From Neptunomonas japonica JAMM 1380 (GTDB lineage: Bacteria > Pseudomonadota > Gammaproteobacteria > Pseudomonadales > Balneatricaceae): a stretch of DNA of 64,000 nucleotides. Position numbers and translations under genes: made by a program. The notes under the pieces were generated by a model, which was not told where the DNA came from, made no database searches, and saw nothing but the letters and a program-made list of their open reading frames with translations. Of the stretch, positions 34,774 to 43,858 are shown in pieces. The stretch's first letter is position 1, and every line of letters starts with the position of its first letter. Location: assembly GCF_016592555.1 (NCBI RefSeq), contig NZ_AP014546.1:2800501-2864500 (forward strand). Direction: 5' to 3'.

Positions 34774-35961
34774 TTGGACGTCCAACTTTCAGATCGTGTT
34801 AACAGCATTAAACCTTCTCCTACATTAGCTGTAACCAACCGTGCAGCTGAACTGCGCGCTGCAGGCAAAGATATTATTGGCCTAGGCGCTGGCGAGCCGG
34901 ATTTCGACACTCCCGAGCATATTAAAGATGCTGCTATTGAAGCCCTCCATAATGGCTTCACTAAGTACACGGCTGTTGATGGTACACCAAGTCTGAAAAA
35001 TGCAATTATTAACAAGTTTAAGAATGATAATGGCTTAAACTATGAAGCTAATCAGATCTTGGTTTCTTGCGGTGGAAAACAAAGCTTCTTCAACCTGTCT
35101 CTAGCACTACTCAACGACGGTGATGAAGTTATTATCCCTGCACCATACTGGGTTTCATACCCTGACATGGTACTGGTTGCTAACGGTAAACCCGTCGTCA
35201 TTACTACGACTCAAGCGCAGCGCTTCAAAATCACGGCAGCTCAGCTGGAAGAAGCGATTACTCATCGCACCCGTCTAGTCGTATTAAACAGCCCATCTAA
35301 CCCAACAGGGGTTGCGTATACGCTGGAAGAACTAAAAGAGCTTGGCGAAGTACTTAAACGATTCCCTAACATACTCGTTGCTACTGACGATATGTATGAG
35401 CATATTCGTTTTAACGACTTACCATTTTGCAACATTCTAAATGCTTGCCCAGAGCTTTATGACCGCACCATCGTGCTAAACGGTGTTTCAAAAGCTTATT
35501 CGATGACTGGCTGGCGTATTGGTTATGCGGCAGGTCCAGCTAAACTGATAGGCGCCATGAAAAAAGTGCAATCACAAAGCACATCCAACCCATCATCTAT
35601 CTCCCAAGTAGCATCGCAAGCGGCTCTTGAAGGCGGCAATGCCTGTGTTGATACAATGGTAGTTGCCTTTAGAGAACGCCATGAATATGTAGTGTCTGCA
35701 TTAAACGAGATCGAAGGTGTTGAGTGCATCCCTGCCGATGGTACCTTCTACGCTTTCCCAAGTTTTCAGCAAATAATCGATAACGACGATCGCTTTAATA
35801 ATGACATAGAGCTTGCCGAATTTTTGCTGAACGATGCTGGTGTTGCTCTGGTACCTGGCTCTGCTTTTGGTGCCCCCGGCAACATGCGTCTTTCTTTTGC
35901 TACGAGCATGAGTATTTTAGAAGATGCCATTGGCCGTATAAAAGCAGCACTAAAAGCCTAA
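34774..35961 (+). CDS. aspC: Aspartate aminotransferase (class I PLP enzyme)
   Basis: Transfers the amino group between aspartate and 2-oxoglutarate in the cytoplasm. The 395 residues match the Pseudomonas-type family from LSDRVNSIKPSPTLAVTNRA onward. The PLP lysine is in SKAYSMTGWRIGYAAG, with NSPSNPTGVAY and the substrate-binding Arg in NMRLSFATS. The start is an unusual TTG at 34774 with AGAGG eight bases upstream. The ATG at 34769 is out of frame, so TTG is the only sensible choice. Confidence 0.94.
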   Translation: MDVQLSDRVNSIKPSPTLAVTNRAAELRAAGKDIIGLGAGEPDFDTPEHIKDAAIEALHNGFTKYTAVDGTPSLKNAIINKFKNDNGLNYEANQILVSCGGKQSFFNLSLALLNDGDEVIIPAPYWVSYPDMVLVANGKPVVITTTQAQRFKITAAQLEEAITHRTRLVVLNSPSNPTGVAYTLEELKELGEVLKRFPNILVATDDMYEHIRFNDLPFCNILNACPELYDRTIVLNGVSKAYSMTGWRIGYAAGPAKLIGAMKKVQSQSTSNPSSISQVASQAALEGGNACVDTMVVAFRERHEYVVSALNEIEGVECIPADGTFYAFPSFQQIIDNDDRFNNDIELAEFLLNDAGVALVPGSAFGAPGNMRLSFATSMSILEDAIGRIKAALKA

Positions 35962-35990
35962 TACGCTTTCTTAAATAGTTAATCATCTTC

Positions 35991-36015
35991 AACGCCGGAT
36001 TTTTCCGGCGTTTTT
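35991..36015 (+). terminator. Rho-independent terminator of aspC
   Basis: Nine-base stem AACGCCGGA (35991-35999) and TCCGGCGTT (36004-36012), TTTT loop, then T-run to 36015. Confidence 0.9.
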
Positions 36016-36074
36016 AATCCTGCAACAATCAACAGTCTGTTGCTAAAAAACAACAATTTACATCCCCCATCTGC

Positions 36075-36130
36075 TTGAGTCTCATTCCTATCCGCGTACA
36101 ATACAATTTAAATTTAGAACGACCGGTCTA
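36075..36130 (+). promoter_or_regulatory. Promoter and operator of the tetR/RND efflux operon
   Basis: TTGAGT (36075-36080), 16-base spacer, TACAAT (36097-36102). Just downstream, TAGAAC-GACC-GGTCTA (36115-36130) forms a 16-base near-perfect dyad with a GACCGGTC core. It resembles the TAGACC-N4-GGTCTA box of NemR-type TetR regulators with one mismatch. Its position over the start of transcription fits repression by the adjacent TetR protein. Confidence 0.65.
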
Positions 36131-36137
36131 GTTAAAT

Positions 36138-36758
36138 ATGAATCAAGGTAGACGCCCCGAACATAGTCGCCAACAAGTATTAGAAAAAGGCATGGAACTC
36201 TTTAACCAACAGGGCTATCACGGAACTGGGTTAACCGCCATTCTGAAAGCATGCCAGGTATCTAAGGGCTCCTTCTATAATTTTTTTGGTAGCAAAGAAG
36301 AGTTTGCTGTTGAGATTATCGATCATTATCACTCAATAGAGTGCGAACGCTGGGAAGTTGAGTTCTCCAAATTGAATTGCCCACAGTTTGAAAAAATGCG
36401 CGTAATGCTCGAAAGGGAAATTCAAGAATTTGAGTCTGAAAAAGAGCATTTTGGTTGTTTAATTGCCAATCTATCAGGTGAACTAGGCAATGCTTCGCAT
36501 GCATTTAAAGAAGCGATTCGCCGCTCAACATCTGATGTTTTACAAGCGATAGAAAAGGATTTTCAACAATGCCAAGTAGATGGAGACCTCCGCAACGATC
36601 TTAGTGCTCAACAGCTAGCACACCTTTTTTGGGATAGCTGGCAAGGCGCACTACTGCGCATGAAAGTAGAAAGTTCGACAGCACCATTACGAGAACTACT
36701 AGACCTTTATTGGAATCATATTTTACCGCCACTAAATGGAAAGAAAACACATGTTTAA
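36138..36758 (+). CDS. TetR/AcrR-family regulator of the efflux operon
   Basis: A 206-residue repressor. The N-terminal helix-turn-helix spans about residues 10-50 (RQQVLEKGMELFNQQGYHGT, then KGSFYNFFGSKEEFA). The C-terminal domain resembles the group with a conserved GCLIANLSGELG. Relatives such as NemR respond to electrophiles through cysteines, and Cys appears in FGCLIANL here. There is no clear Shine-Dalgarno before ATG 36138. The 3' end overlaps the adaptor gene by 8 bases, so it is the first gene of the efflux operon. Confidence 0.9.
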   Translation: MNQGRRPEHSRQQVLEKGMELFNQQGYHGTGLTAILKACQVSKGSFYNFFGSKEEFAVEIIDHYHSIECERWEVEFSKLNCPQFEKMRVMLEREIQEFESEKEHFGCLIANLSGELGNASHAFKEAIRRSTSDVLQAIEKDFQQCQVDGDLRNDLSAQQLAHLFWDSWQGALLRMKVESSTAPLRELLDLYWNHILPPLNGKKTHV

Positions 36759-37812
36759 TCATAAAAGAAAGTGGTTAATCACCACACTACTACTGATTTC
36801 CACAACCCCCATGTTAGTCACGGCGGCAGAAAAACCAGGCGGTTTACCAGCAGAAGTGGTCAAAGTACAAACCGAAACACTTCGTCATGAGCTTAAAGCA
36901 GTCGGGACGCTAGAAGCATGGGAAAGCGTCGTCATTCGCCCAGAACAAAACGGCCTCATTACAAAAATTTTGTTTAAAGAGAGCCATGCGGTAAAACAAG
37001 GCGACACCTTATTCGAGCTTAATGCAGACTCTTATCGTGCCGAGGTTTCTCAAGCCAAAGCACGCGTTAGCCTCAGCCTTAATGAGTTTAAGCGAGCTGA
37101 AAAACTACTCAAAAAACGCGTAGGTTCTGTCAATGATAGAGATACGACACTGGCACAATTGCGTGTTGATGAAGCACAACTAGAGGTTGCCAGAACACTC
37201 TTAAAGAAAATGACTATCAAAACACCTTTTAATGGCGTCATCGGATTAAGAAATGTAAGCCCCGGCGATTATGTAACCTCAGGCCAAGATCTCGTTCAAC
37301 TGACAGACATTAGCAAAATGAAAGTTGAATTCAGCCTACCTGAAACAGCATTGAGCCAAATAAAAACCGGCCAAACTGTTTCTCTGAATGTAGCGGCCTA
37401 CCCGCAGGCAAGCTTCAGTGGTGAGATATATGCTATTTCTCCTGTTGCTGATGCCCGCAGTCATAACATTAAGATCAAGGCTATTGTTAATAATGAGTCT
37501 GGCCAATTACGCCCTGGGTTGTTCAGTAAAATTAGCGTCTTATTAAGTGCAGATAACAACGCCCTCCTCGTTCCCGAAGAAGCTATTATTCCAAACAACG
37601 GTGCTTTCCTTGTTATGCGTATGGATGAAAACAATAGCGTTGCCATGGTTCCTGTCACTCTAGGCGTGCGACAAAGCGACCAGGTACAAATACTGAACGG
37701 CTTAAATGCAGACGATGTCATCGTCACTGCAGGACATTTAAAACTACGCCCGGGAATGCCAATCACGCCTATATTCCCACAATCCAAGAATACTCCTAAA
37801 CAGGAAGGCTAA
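36751..37812 (+). CDS. RND efflux periplasmic adaptor (membrane fusion protein)
   Basis: A 353-residue MFP that bridges the inner-membrane pump and the outer-membrane channel. Signal peptide WLITTLLLISTTPMLVTAA, then the barrel-sandwich/lipoyl halves (VVIRPEQNGLITKILFKESH and IKTPFNGVIGLRNVSPGDYV), a short alpha-hairpin between them, and beta-barrel and membrane-proximal domains. ATG 36751 has GGAAAG upstream. An ATG five codons earlier lacks one. No lipobox is visible. Confidence 0.92.
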   Translation: MFNHKRKWLITTLLLISTTPMLVTAAEKPGGLPAEVVKVQTETLRHELKAVGTLEAWESVVIRPEQNGLITKILFKESHAVKQGDTLFELNADSYRAEVSQAKARVSLSLNEFKRAEKLLKKRVGSVNDRDTTLAQLRVDEAQLEVARTLLKKMTIKTPFNGVIGLRNVSPGDYVTSGQDLVQLTDISKMKVEFSLPETALSQIKTGQTVSLNVAAYPQASFSGEIYAISPVADARSHNIKIKAIVNNESGQLRPGLFSKISVLLSADNNALLVPEEAIIPNNGAFLVMRMDENNSVAMVPVTLGVRQSDQVQILNGLNADDVIVTAGHLKLRPGMPITPIFPQSKNTPKQEG

Positions 37813-37818
37813 ACGCTC

Positions 37819-40800
37819 ATGGTTTTATCCGATATCAGTATAAAACGCCCGGTACTCGCAATGGTCATGAGCCTGATGCTGCTTTTAGTCGGCGTCATTT
37901 CTTATGACAAGCTTACCGTTCGTGAATACCCAAAAATTGATGTGCCTGTCATTACCGTAGAAACGAACTACTCCGGTGCCAGCGCCTCTATTATTGAAAC
38001 TCAGGTCACACAAATTATTGAAGACTCTCTCTCAGGTATTGAGGGGATCGATTTTATGACGTCGATCAGCCGCTCACAAAAGAGCCAGATCACGATCAAC
38101 TTTAAACTTGATCGTGATCCGGATGCCGCAGCCAGCGATGTACGCGACCGTGTCGGCCGAGTCCGTGGTGCACTACCTGATGATATAGACGAGCCCATCG
38201 TTGCTAAATCTGAAGCAGATGCACAGCCCATTATCTGGCTGGCATTTTCATCTGATCGTCACACACCAATGGAAGTATCCTCTTTCGCTGATAAGCGCGT
38301 CAAAGACCCCTTGCAAACTGTACCTGGTGTTGCCAGCATCCTTATTGCCGGTGAGCGTCGCTACTCTATGCGTGTTTGGCTGGATCCTGATCGCTTGACC
38401 TCTTATAGCATGACTCCGGTTGATGTTGAGTCAGCATTGCGAGCACAAAACCTTGAAGTACCCGCAGGTAGAATAGAAAGCGCTGAACGTGAGTTTAGCG
38501 TCCTAACTAACAGCGACTTAAATACGGTTGAGCAGTTCGAACAGGTTATCGTTCGCAATGATGCCAACTACCCCATTCGTATTCAAGATGTTGCGACTGT
38601 AGAAATCGCACCTGAATCAGAGCGTATTATCGGCCGTTACAATAGTAAAAATGCTGTTGCGATGGGTATCGTTAAGCAATCCACAGCCAATCCTTTAGAT
38701 GTATCCAATGGCATTAAAGCTGAGATGGAGCGCATTAAGCAGATCTTGCCTGAAGGCATGCAAGTTAATGTCGCTTATGACTCATCTATCTTTATCCAAG
38801 CATCAATTGACTCCGTATTTACCACACTGATTGAAGCCGGCATTCTCGTTGTTATCGTTATATTTTTCTTCTTACGTAACTTACGCGCCACCTTAATTCC
38901 CGTAGTTACTATTCCACTCTCGTTAGTGGGTGCGTTTGCTGTCATGTATGTATTGGATTACTCCATCAATACACTTACATTACTAGCGATGGTGTTAGCT
39001 ATAGGGCTAGTAGTGGATGATGCCATCGTCATGCTTGAGAACATTTTTCGGCATGTCGAAAATGGAATGTCGCCTGTTAAAGCGGCATTTGTGGGAAGCC
39101 GTGAAGTCGGGTTTGCCGTTATTGCTACTACATTAACATTGGTTGCTGTCTATGTACCCGTAGCACTCACCCCAGGAAGAACTGGAAAGCTATTTACTGA
39201 GTTTGCTTTAACCTTGGCCGGCGCCGTGCTCATATCCGGATTCATTGCTTTGACGCTTTCGCCCATGATGGGTTCAAAAATGCTTAAACATGAGAAAAAG
39301 CACTCATTCATCTTTAATTTTATTGAGCGGTTGCTCAACAACATTACTAATGGCTATCAAGCACTGCTTAACAAGTTATTACGTAACGGCTTTTTAGCCG
39401 CCATCATCATGGTAGCCAGCGCTTCAGGTGCTTGGTATTACTATGATTTATTACCCAAGGAACTCGCACCAGTAGAAGATCGCGGTACTATCATGTCATT
39501 TTCAATCAACCCTGATGGTGCATCTGTTGATTATGTAAACCGGTACTCCAAAGGTGTTGAAGGTATTATATCGACGGTACCAGAACACAACCGCTACTTC
39601 ACCGTGGTTGGCTTTCCATCTGAAACTAACTCTCTTGCATTCCTTGGCTTAAAACCATGGGATGAACGCGAAAGGAAACAGCAAGATATCGCTGCAGAGC
39701 TTACCCCTAAACTGTTCGGTGGCGTTACCGGTAATATGTCATTTGCGATGAACTTACCCTCATTAGGACAGAGCATTATCTCTCGCCCTGTTGAGTTCAT
39801 TATCAAATCCAATGGCACTTACGACGAATTGAAAGCCATCACAGACAAAGTGCTCGCCAAAGTTTATCAAAGCCCAATGTTTGTTCAGCCAGATACCGAC
39901 CTGAAGCTTAACAAACCAGAGCTTCATATTGATATCGACCGTAATAAAGCGTCCGAAGTCGGGGTTCCAATTGAGCGTATAGGTCGCACGTTAGAAAGCT
40001 ATATAGCGGGCCGTGATGTTACTCGCTTCAAAAAAGAAGGTGATCAGTACGATGTCATTGTGCAGGTTCAAAAACAGCAACGTGATAACCCTGCTGATTT
40101 ATCAAACCTGTATGTACGCAGTGATCGAGGAGACATGATTCAGATGTCTAACCTGACAAGTGTCACTGAAACAGTAGCACCTCGGGAACTAAACCACTTT
40201 GATAAGGTGAAAGCCGTTAAACTACAAGCCATGCTAGCACCAGGCTTTAGTATTGGCGAAGCACTCGAATTCTTGGAAAAAACCTTACAGGAAGTAGCAC
40301 CTGAAGCATCACAAGACTTTGGTGGACAATCACGAGAATTTAAAGATTCTAGTAATAGCCTACAGATGACTTTTGTATTAGCTCTTACTTTTATTTTCTT
40401 AGTGATGGCCGCTCAATTTGAAAGCTTTAGGAACCCATTCATTATTTTACTTTCAGTTCCACCCGCCATATTCGGCGCCCTCTTTGCTTTGTACTACACT
40501 GGAGGAAGCATGAGTATTTATAGCCAAATTGGTCTCATTACGTTGATTGGTTTGATCGCTAAACATGGTATTCTGATTGTTGAGTTTGCGAACCAACTTC
40601 AGGAACAAGGACACAATGTACGCGAAGCCATAATGGAAGCCGCCACATTGCGTTTACGCCCTATATTAATGACGACCGGCGCTACCGTTTTAGGTGCATT
40701 ACCGTTAGCATGGGCCGTTGGTGCTGGTGCCGAATCTCGGCAACAGATCGGCTGGGTTATTGTCGGAGGAATGCTATTTGGCACCTTGATGACATTATTT

Positions 40801-40881
40801 GTTATCCCAACAGTTTATAGCTTCCTAGGGAAACGCGCCCCAAATACAACTGAACAAGCATACGCAGAAACGATACAGTAA
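37819..40881 (+). CDS. RND efflux inner-membrane transporter (HAE1 type)
   Basis: A 1020-residue proton-driven drug exporter. First helix in VLAMVMSLMLLLVGVISY, twelve helices in two repeats and two large periplasmic loops. The proton-relay aspartates are in AIGLVVDDAIVMLENIFRHV, and the second half has LIGLIAKHGILIVEFANQLQ and LRLRPILMTTGATVLGALPL. The adaptor stop is 6 bases upstream and the outer-membrane gene starts 11 bases downstream. Substrates are unknown. Confidence 0.95.
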   Translation: MVLSDISIKRPVLAMVMSLMLLLVGVISYDKLTVREYPKIDVPVITVETNYSGASASIIETQVTQIIEDSLSGIEGIDFMTSISRSQKSQITINFKLDRDPDAAASDVRDRVGRVRGALPDDIDEPIVAKSEADAQPIIWLAFSSDRHTPMEVSSFADKRVKDPLQTVPGVASILIAGERRYSMRVWLDPDRLTSYSMTPVDVESALRAQNLEVPAGRIESAEREFSVLTNSDLNTVEQFEQVIVRNDANYPIRIQDVATVEIAPESERIIGRYNSKNAVAMGIVKQSTANPLDVSNGIKAEMERIKQILPEGMQVNVAYDSSIFIQASIDSVFTTLIEAGILVVIVIFFFLRNLRATLIPVVTIPLSLVGAFAVMYVLDYSINTLTLLAMVLAIGLVVDDAIVMLENIFRHVENGMSPVKAAFVGSREVGFAVIATTLTLVAVYVPVALTPGRTGKLFTEFALTLAGAVLISGFIALTLSPMMGSKMLKHEKKHSFIFNFIERLLNNITNGYQALLNKLLRNGFLAAIIMVASASGAWYYYDLLPKELAPVEDRGTIMSFSINPDGASVDYVNRYSKGVEGIISTVPEHNRYFTVVGFPSETNSLAFLGLKPWDERERKQQDIAAELTPKLFGGVTGNMSFAMNLPSLGQSIISRPVEFIIKSNGTYDELKAITDKVLAKVYQSPMFVQPDTDLKLNKPELHIDIDRNKASEVGVPIERIGRTLESYIAGRDVTRFKKEGDQYDVIVQVQKQQRDNPADLSNLYVRSDRGDMIQMSNLTSVTETVAPRELNHFDKVKAVKLQAMLAPGFSIGEALEFLEKTLQEVAPEASQDFGGQSREFKDSSNSLQMTFVLALTFIFLVMAAQFESFRNPFIILLSVPPAIFGALFALYYTGGSMSIYSQIGLITLIGLIAKHGILIVEFANQLQEQGHNVREAIMEAATLRLRPILMTTGATVLGALPLAWAVGAGAESRQQIGWVIVGGMLFGTLMTLFVIPTVYSFLGKRAPNTTEQAYAETIQ

Positions 40882-40892
40882 GGATTAGCTCA

Positions 40893-42194
40893 ATGAAATT
40901 TGTCTCATATGCCATTCGTGCAGCCATGTTTGCCAGCCTTTGCAGCTCAGCAACACTAGCAAATGCCGCTGCTCTAGAAGATATCTACTTAAAAGCACTG
41001 AGTAACGATGCTCAGTTAAAAGTTGCAGAAGCTACGTTTCGTGCGAATAAAGAAGCGCTTCCGCAAGCCCGTGCCGGATTGCTACCTAACATTAACGCAA
41101 CAGCGAACACTAGCTATACGGATTCTGACCTAGCCTCTTTTAACAACCATGGTTACACCGTCAGCTTGGTTCAACCTGTTTTTTCTGCATCACGATGGTT
41201 TACTTACCAGCAAGGAAAAACACTGGATGAGCAGGCTCAATTACGTTTCGATCTAGCGCAACAAAACTTGATCCTTCAGTCCGTAGAAACATACCTAAAT
41301 GTGCTGCGCGCCAAAAGCAACCTAGAAACTGCTGAATCCCAAGAGCGCGCCATTAAGCGTCGTCTTGATCAGGTCAACGCACAATTTGAAGTCGGGTTAA
41401 TTGCCATTACTGACGTACACGAAGCTCAGGCATCTTATGATAATGCTCGTGTTAATCTGATCGAAGCTGAAGGCGCACTGGATAATAGCTACGAAGCGAT
41501 AGAACGTCTGACAGGTGAAACCATCACTAGAACAGACCTGCTGAGCGAAGAATACCCTATCCAGGAGTTAGCGCCTGCTGCTCCAGAAGAGTGGCTGACA
41601 AAGGCACTTTCTAGCAATATATCGCTGAGAGTAGTCAAAGCTGATATTGATGTAAGTCGCAAGAGTGCACAAATAGCCAAAGCTGGCCATTACCCAACGC
41701 TGGATCTTAATGCCACCTACGATCGAGATAAAGGTACTGCCAACAGCAATAACTGGAATGACGGCCACGTTGTTGGTTTAACATTTAGCGTACCTCTTTA
41801 CCAAGGTGGTGCAACAAGCTCACGTTCGCGCCAAGCTTACGCTCAATTGGATGCGGCCACCCAAACCTTTGACGATACAGCTCGTGGTGTTAAACAGTCG
41901 ACACGCAGTCTGCTCCGTAACATTAAAACCAATGTACAGAGTGTTTACGCGCGCCAACAAAGCATCATTTCTAGCCAAGCAGCACTTGATGCTACTAGTG
42001 AAGGGTTTTCAGTTGGTACGCGTAACGTTGTTGATGTGTTAGCAGCAGAACAAGCACTCTATACAGCCAAACGAGACTATGCGACCGCACGGTTTGACTA
42101 TGTTTTAAACCTATTCACCTTTAAGCAACAGGTAGGTACTCTCAACCCTGAAGATCTATCTGGCTTAGATAACTGGCTTATCATTGAAGGTTAA
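40893..42194 (+). CDS. TolC-family outer-membrane efflux protein
   Basis: A 433-residue outer-membrane channel. Signal peptide IRAAMFASLCSSATLANAAA is followed by two coiled-coil-rich repeats typical of TolC (LEDIYLKALSNDAQLKVAEA and YDNARVNLIEAEGALDNSYEA). AxVGTRNVVDVLAAEQALY is the characteristic second-repeat motif. No lipobox is present, so it looks more like TolC than OprM. It completes the tripartite pump. Confidence 0.93.
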   Translation: MKFVSYAIRAAMFASLCSSATLANAAALEDIYLKALSNDAQLKVAEATFRANKEALPQARAGLLPNINATANTSYTDSDLASFNNHGYTVSLVQPVFSASRWFTYQQGKTLDEQAQLRFDLAQQNLILQSVETYLNVLRAKSNLETAESQERAIKRRLDQVNAQFEVGLIAITDVHEAQASYDNARVNLIEAEGALDNSYEAIERLTGETITRTDLLSEEYPIQELAPAAPEEWLTKALSSNISLRVVKADIDVSRKSAQIAKAGHYPTLDLNATYDRDKGTANSNNWNDGHVVGLTFSVPLYQGGATSSRSRQAYAQLDAATQTFDDTARGVKQSTRSLLRNIKTNVQSVYARQQSIISSQAALDATSEGFSVGTRNVVDVLAAEQALYTAKRDYATARFDYVLNLFTFKQQVGTLNPEDLSGLDNWLIIEG

Positions 42195-42240
42195 ATTTAA
42201 AGACTAACTTCTGACTAGAGAAATACATTCTCTCACACAA

Positions 42241-42270
42241 AAAAAGCCCGCTATACCGGGCTTTTTTATA
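42241..42270. terminator. Bidirectional terminator after the efflux operon
   Basis: AAAAAGCCCG (42241-42250) and CGGGCTTTTT (42257-42266) form a ten-base stem with a six-base loop. T-runs follow on both strands. It serves tolC on the plus strand and the convergent unknown gene on the minus strand. Confidence 0.92.
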
Positions 42271-42300
42271 TCTATAATGCGTTTATCATTAAAGCTAATG

Positions 42301-43101
42301 TCAGTGAATAACGGGGCTATCATCATCGCCTTCTGGCAAAATAATATGACCTGCGCCATCTCGCGCTAATGCTCCTTTACTTTCTGCTAGCTCTAACAGC
42401 TGATCCAGTAGAATATGCGTCAAGTGTCCACTGATGATAATCCCCGCGGGAGGGTCTCCCTCAAACAGCTCTTCATCAACCATATCGTCAGGCCTTAACC
42501 CTAGCAATAGAGGGTTCTCAGCGACTAGCGGCGCGATATCTTCAGGTGCAAAAATTGCGTAGTTACCTGATACCTGCAGTGCTAACTGATAAGCATCATG
42601 TACTTCGCTTTCCAACAGCTCCATAAACTCATTTTCTGCTGCCTGAAGCAACAAACTTAATCGGCTAGCACCTTTTTTAGTCAAGTTTTTCGTCGCGGTA
42701 TCTGACTGGCTATAATCAGCCAAAACCTTATATTCACGATGAGGATTAAGCTCCGCCTCTTCGACTAAAATATGCCCTTCAGCATCTACATCTAACCACT
42801 TATTACTAACCGCTAACGCTAACAAGCTTTCTAAAGCCGCCATCACAATATTACTACTGATGATCGCCCCAACAGCCGGATTCTCTCTCTCGCTTGAGTC
42901 TGCAATCAGATCACTAGCGCGGGTCGCCAACAAGGTAGGGTCTTGTTCAACAATTTTCGCTAAAACGTCTGTTTCTAGATACAGCTTCTCATGACAAAGC
43001 TTTTCAGCGGCCAAAAATGGCTGCTTACGCTCGTTCGCATCCATTAGTTGCAGATATTCTTTTCGAATATTTTCAAGAATATCGCTCAGTATCTGGCTCA
43101 T
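42301..43101 (-). CDS. Unknown protein with internal duplication
   Basis: I do not recognise this 266-residue acidic, soluble protein. It clearly contains two copies of a unit of about 110-130 residues. The first copy has DPTLLATRASDLIAD, then PAVGAIISSNIVMAALESLL, then DVDAEGHILVEEAE. The second has NPLLLGLRPDDMVDE, then PPAGIIISGHLTHILLDQLL, then ARDGAGHIILPEGD. Each begins with a helical region (RKEYLQLMDANER and ENEFMELLESEVH). There is no signal peptide, helix pair or catalytic motif. Each unit ends in a (D/G)A-EGHI-type beta turn. It sits alone between tolC and the dcd group. Possibly a ligand-binding or regulatory repeat protein, but I assign no function. Confidence 0.8.
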   Translation of the reverse strand: MSQILSDILENIRKEYLQLMDANERKQPFLAAEKLCHEKLYLETDVLAKIVEQDPTLLATRASDLIADSSERENPAVGAIISSNIVMAALESLLALAVSNKWLDVDAEGHILVEEAELNPHREYKVLADYSQSDTATKNLTKKGASRLSLLLQAAENEFMELLESEVHDAYQLALQVSGNYAIFAPEDIAPLVAENPLLLGLRPDDMVDEELFEGDPPAGIIISGHLTHILLDQLLELAESKGALARDGAGHIILPEGDDDSPVIH

Positions 43102-43213
43102 GTGGTTTTCTCAGAATAATAAACGTACATACTGTTATTGAAGCACAACAACGCCATGAAGTTTAGTGTGGCTTTCGCCGTGGTTAGTTTAATAATCTAT
43201 CGCTGCAGAAAAA

Positions 43214-43858
43214 TCAGTGGACGGTAATGCCAATCGGTGTGGCCGCATGCTTAAGCTGATCGAAGCCTTCTCGCAATTCTGATAAAGGCTTCAGGTGAAA
43301 GTCTACTGGATCAGTAGGCAATTCCAACCAATCCAATGACCAGACACGAGTCATAAGCTCATACTCACCAATCAACGCGTCTAGAAAGATCATGACAGCC
43401 TCAACTCTTGGATCTATATCCAGCATATAAGAAACATCATGCATATAGATACTCAGGTGGAGTTTATTCTCGATAGTGTGAAGCGAATACCAATAATCTG
43501 AAAGCTCACAAACTTCATCAGCAACATTGATATAATTTGGAATAGGGTCGTAACGGTGGTTGAACGCCGTAAAGCGAATGCCACTAAGATCAGGCGCAGC
43601 CCCGACAAGGCTTAATACTGAATGGATAGATTCAGGATAGCCATCACAGCCAAAAATCATCTCTACTGGCCCGTCATCCTCATCTCGTTCGAAATGAAAT
43701 GTTAGGTTTTCATCAATTTTCTGCAATGTATCTCGATAGTCTGACAACAAACCATCCGCATCAAATTGATTATCTTGCCGACTACTCAACAATTGATCAA
43801 TTGTCAGCTCTAACTGCTGCCAGAAATCTTGAATTCTTTTAATGTCTTGCTGCATCAT
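43214..43858 (-). CDS. Unknown acidic protein coupled to dcd
   Basis: A 214-residue soluble protein that I do not recognise. It has a helical N-terminus (IKRIQDFWQQLELTIDQLL), a mixed middle with FHFERDEDDGPVEMIFGCDG and IRFTAFNHRYDPIPNY, and an aromatic-rich helical C-terminus (MIFLDALIGEYELMTRVW). The composition is strongly acidic with no signal or membrane segment. ATG 43858 overlaps the dcd stop by one base, so translation is coupled. A TTG at 43861 is possible. Coupling to dCTP deaminase suggests a housekeeping role near nucleotide metabolism, but this is only context. Confidence 0.75.
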   Translation of the reverse strand: MMQQDIKRIQDFWQQLELTIDQLLSSRQDNQFDADGLLSDYRDTLQKIDENLTFHFERDEDDGPVEMIFGCDGYPESIHSVLSLVGAAPDLSGIRFTAFNHRYDPIPNYINVADEVCELSDYWYSLHTIENKLHLSIYMHDVSYMLDIDPRVEAVMIFLDALIGEYELMTRVWSLDWLELPTDPVDFHLKPLSELREGFDQLKHAATPIGITVH

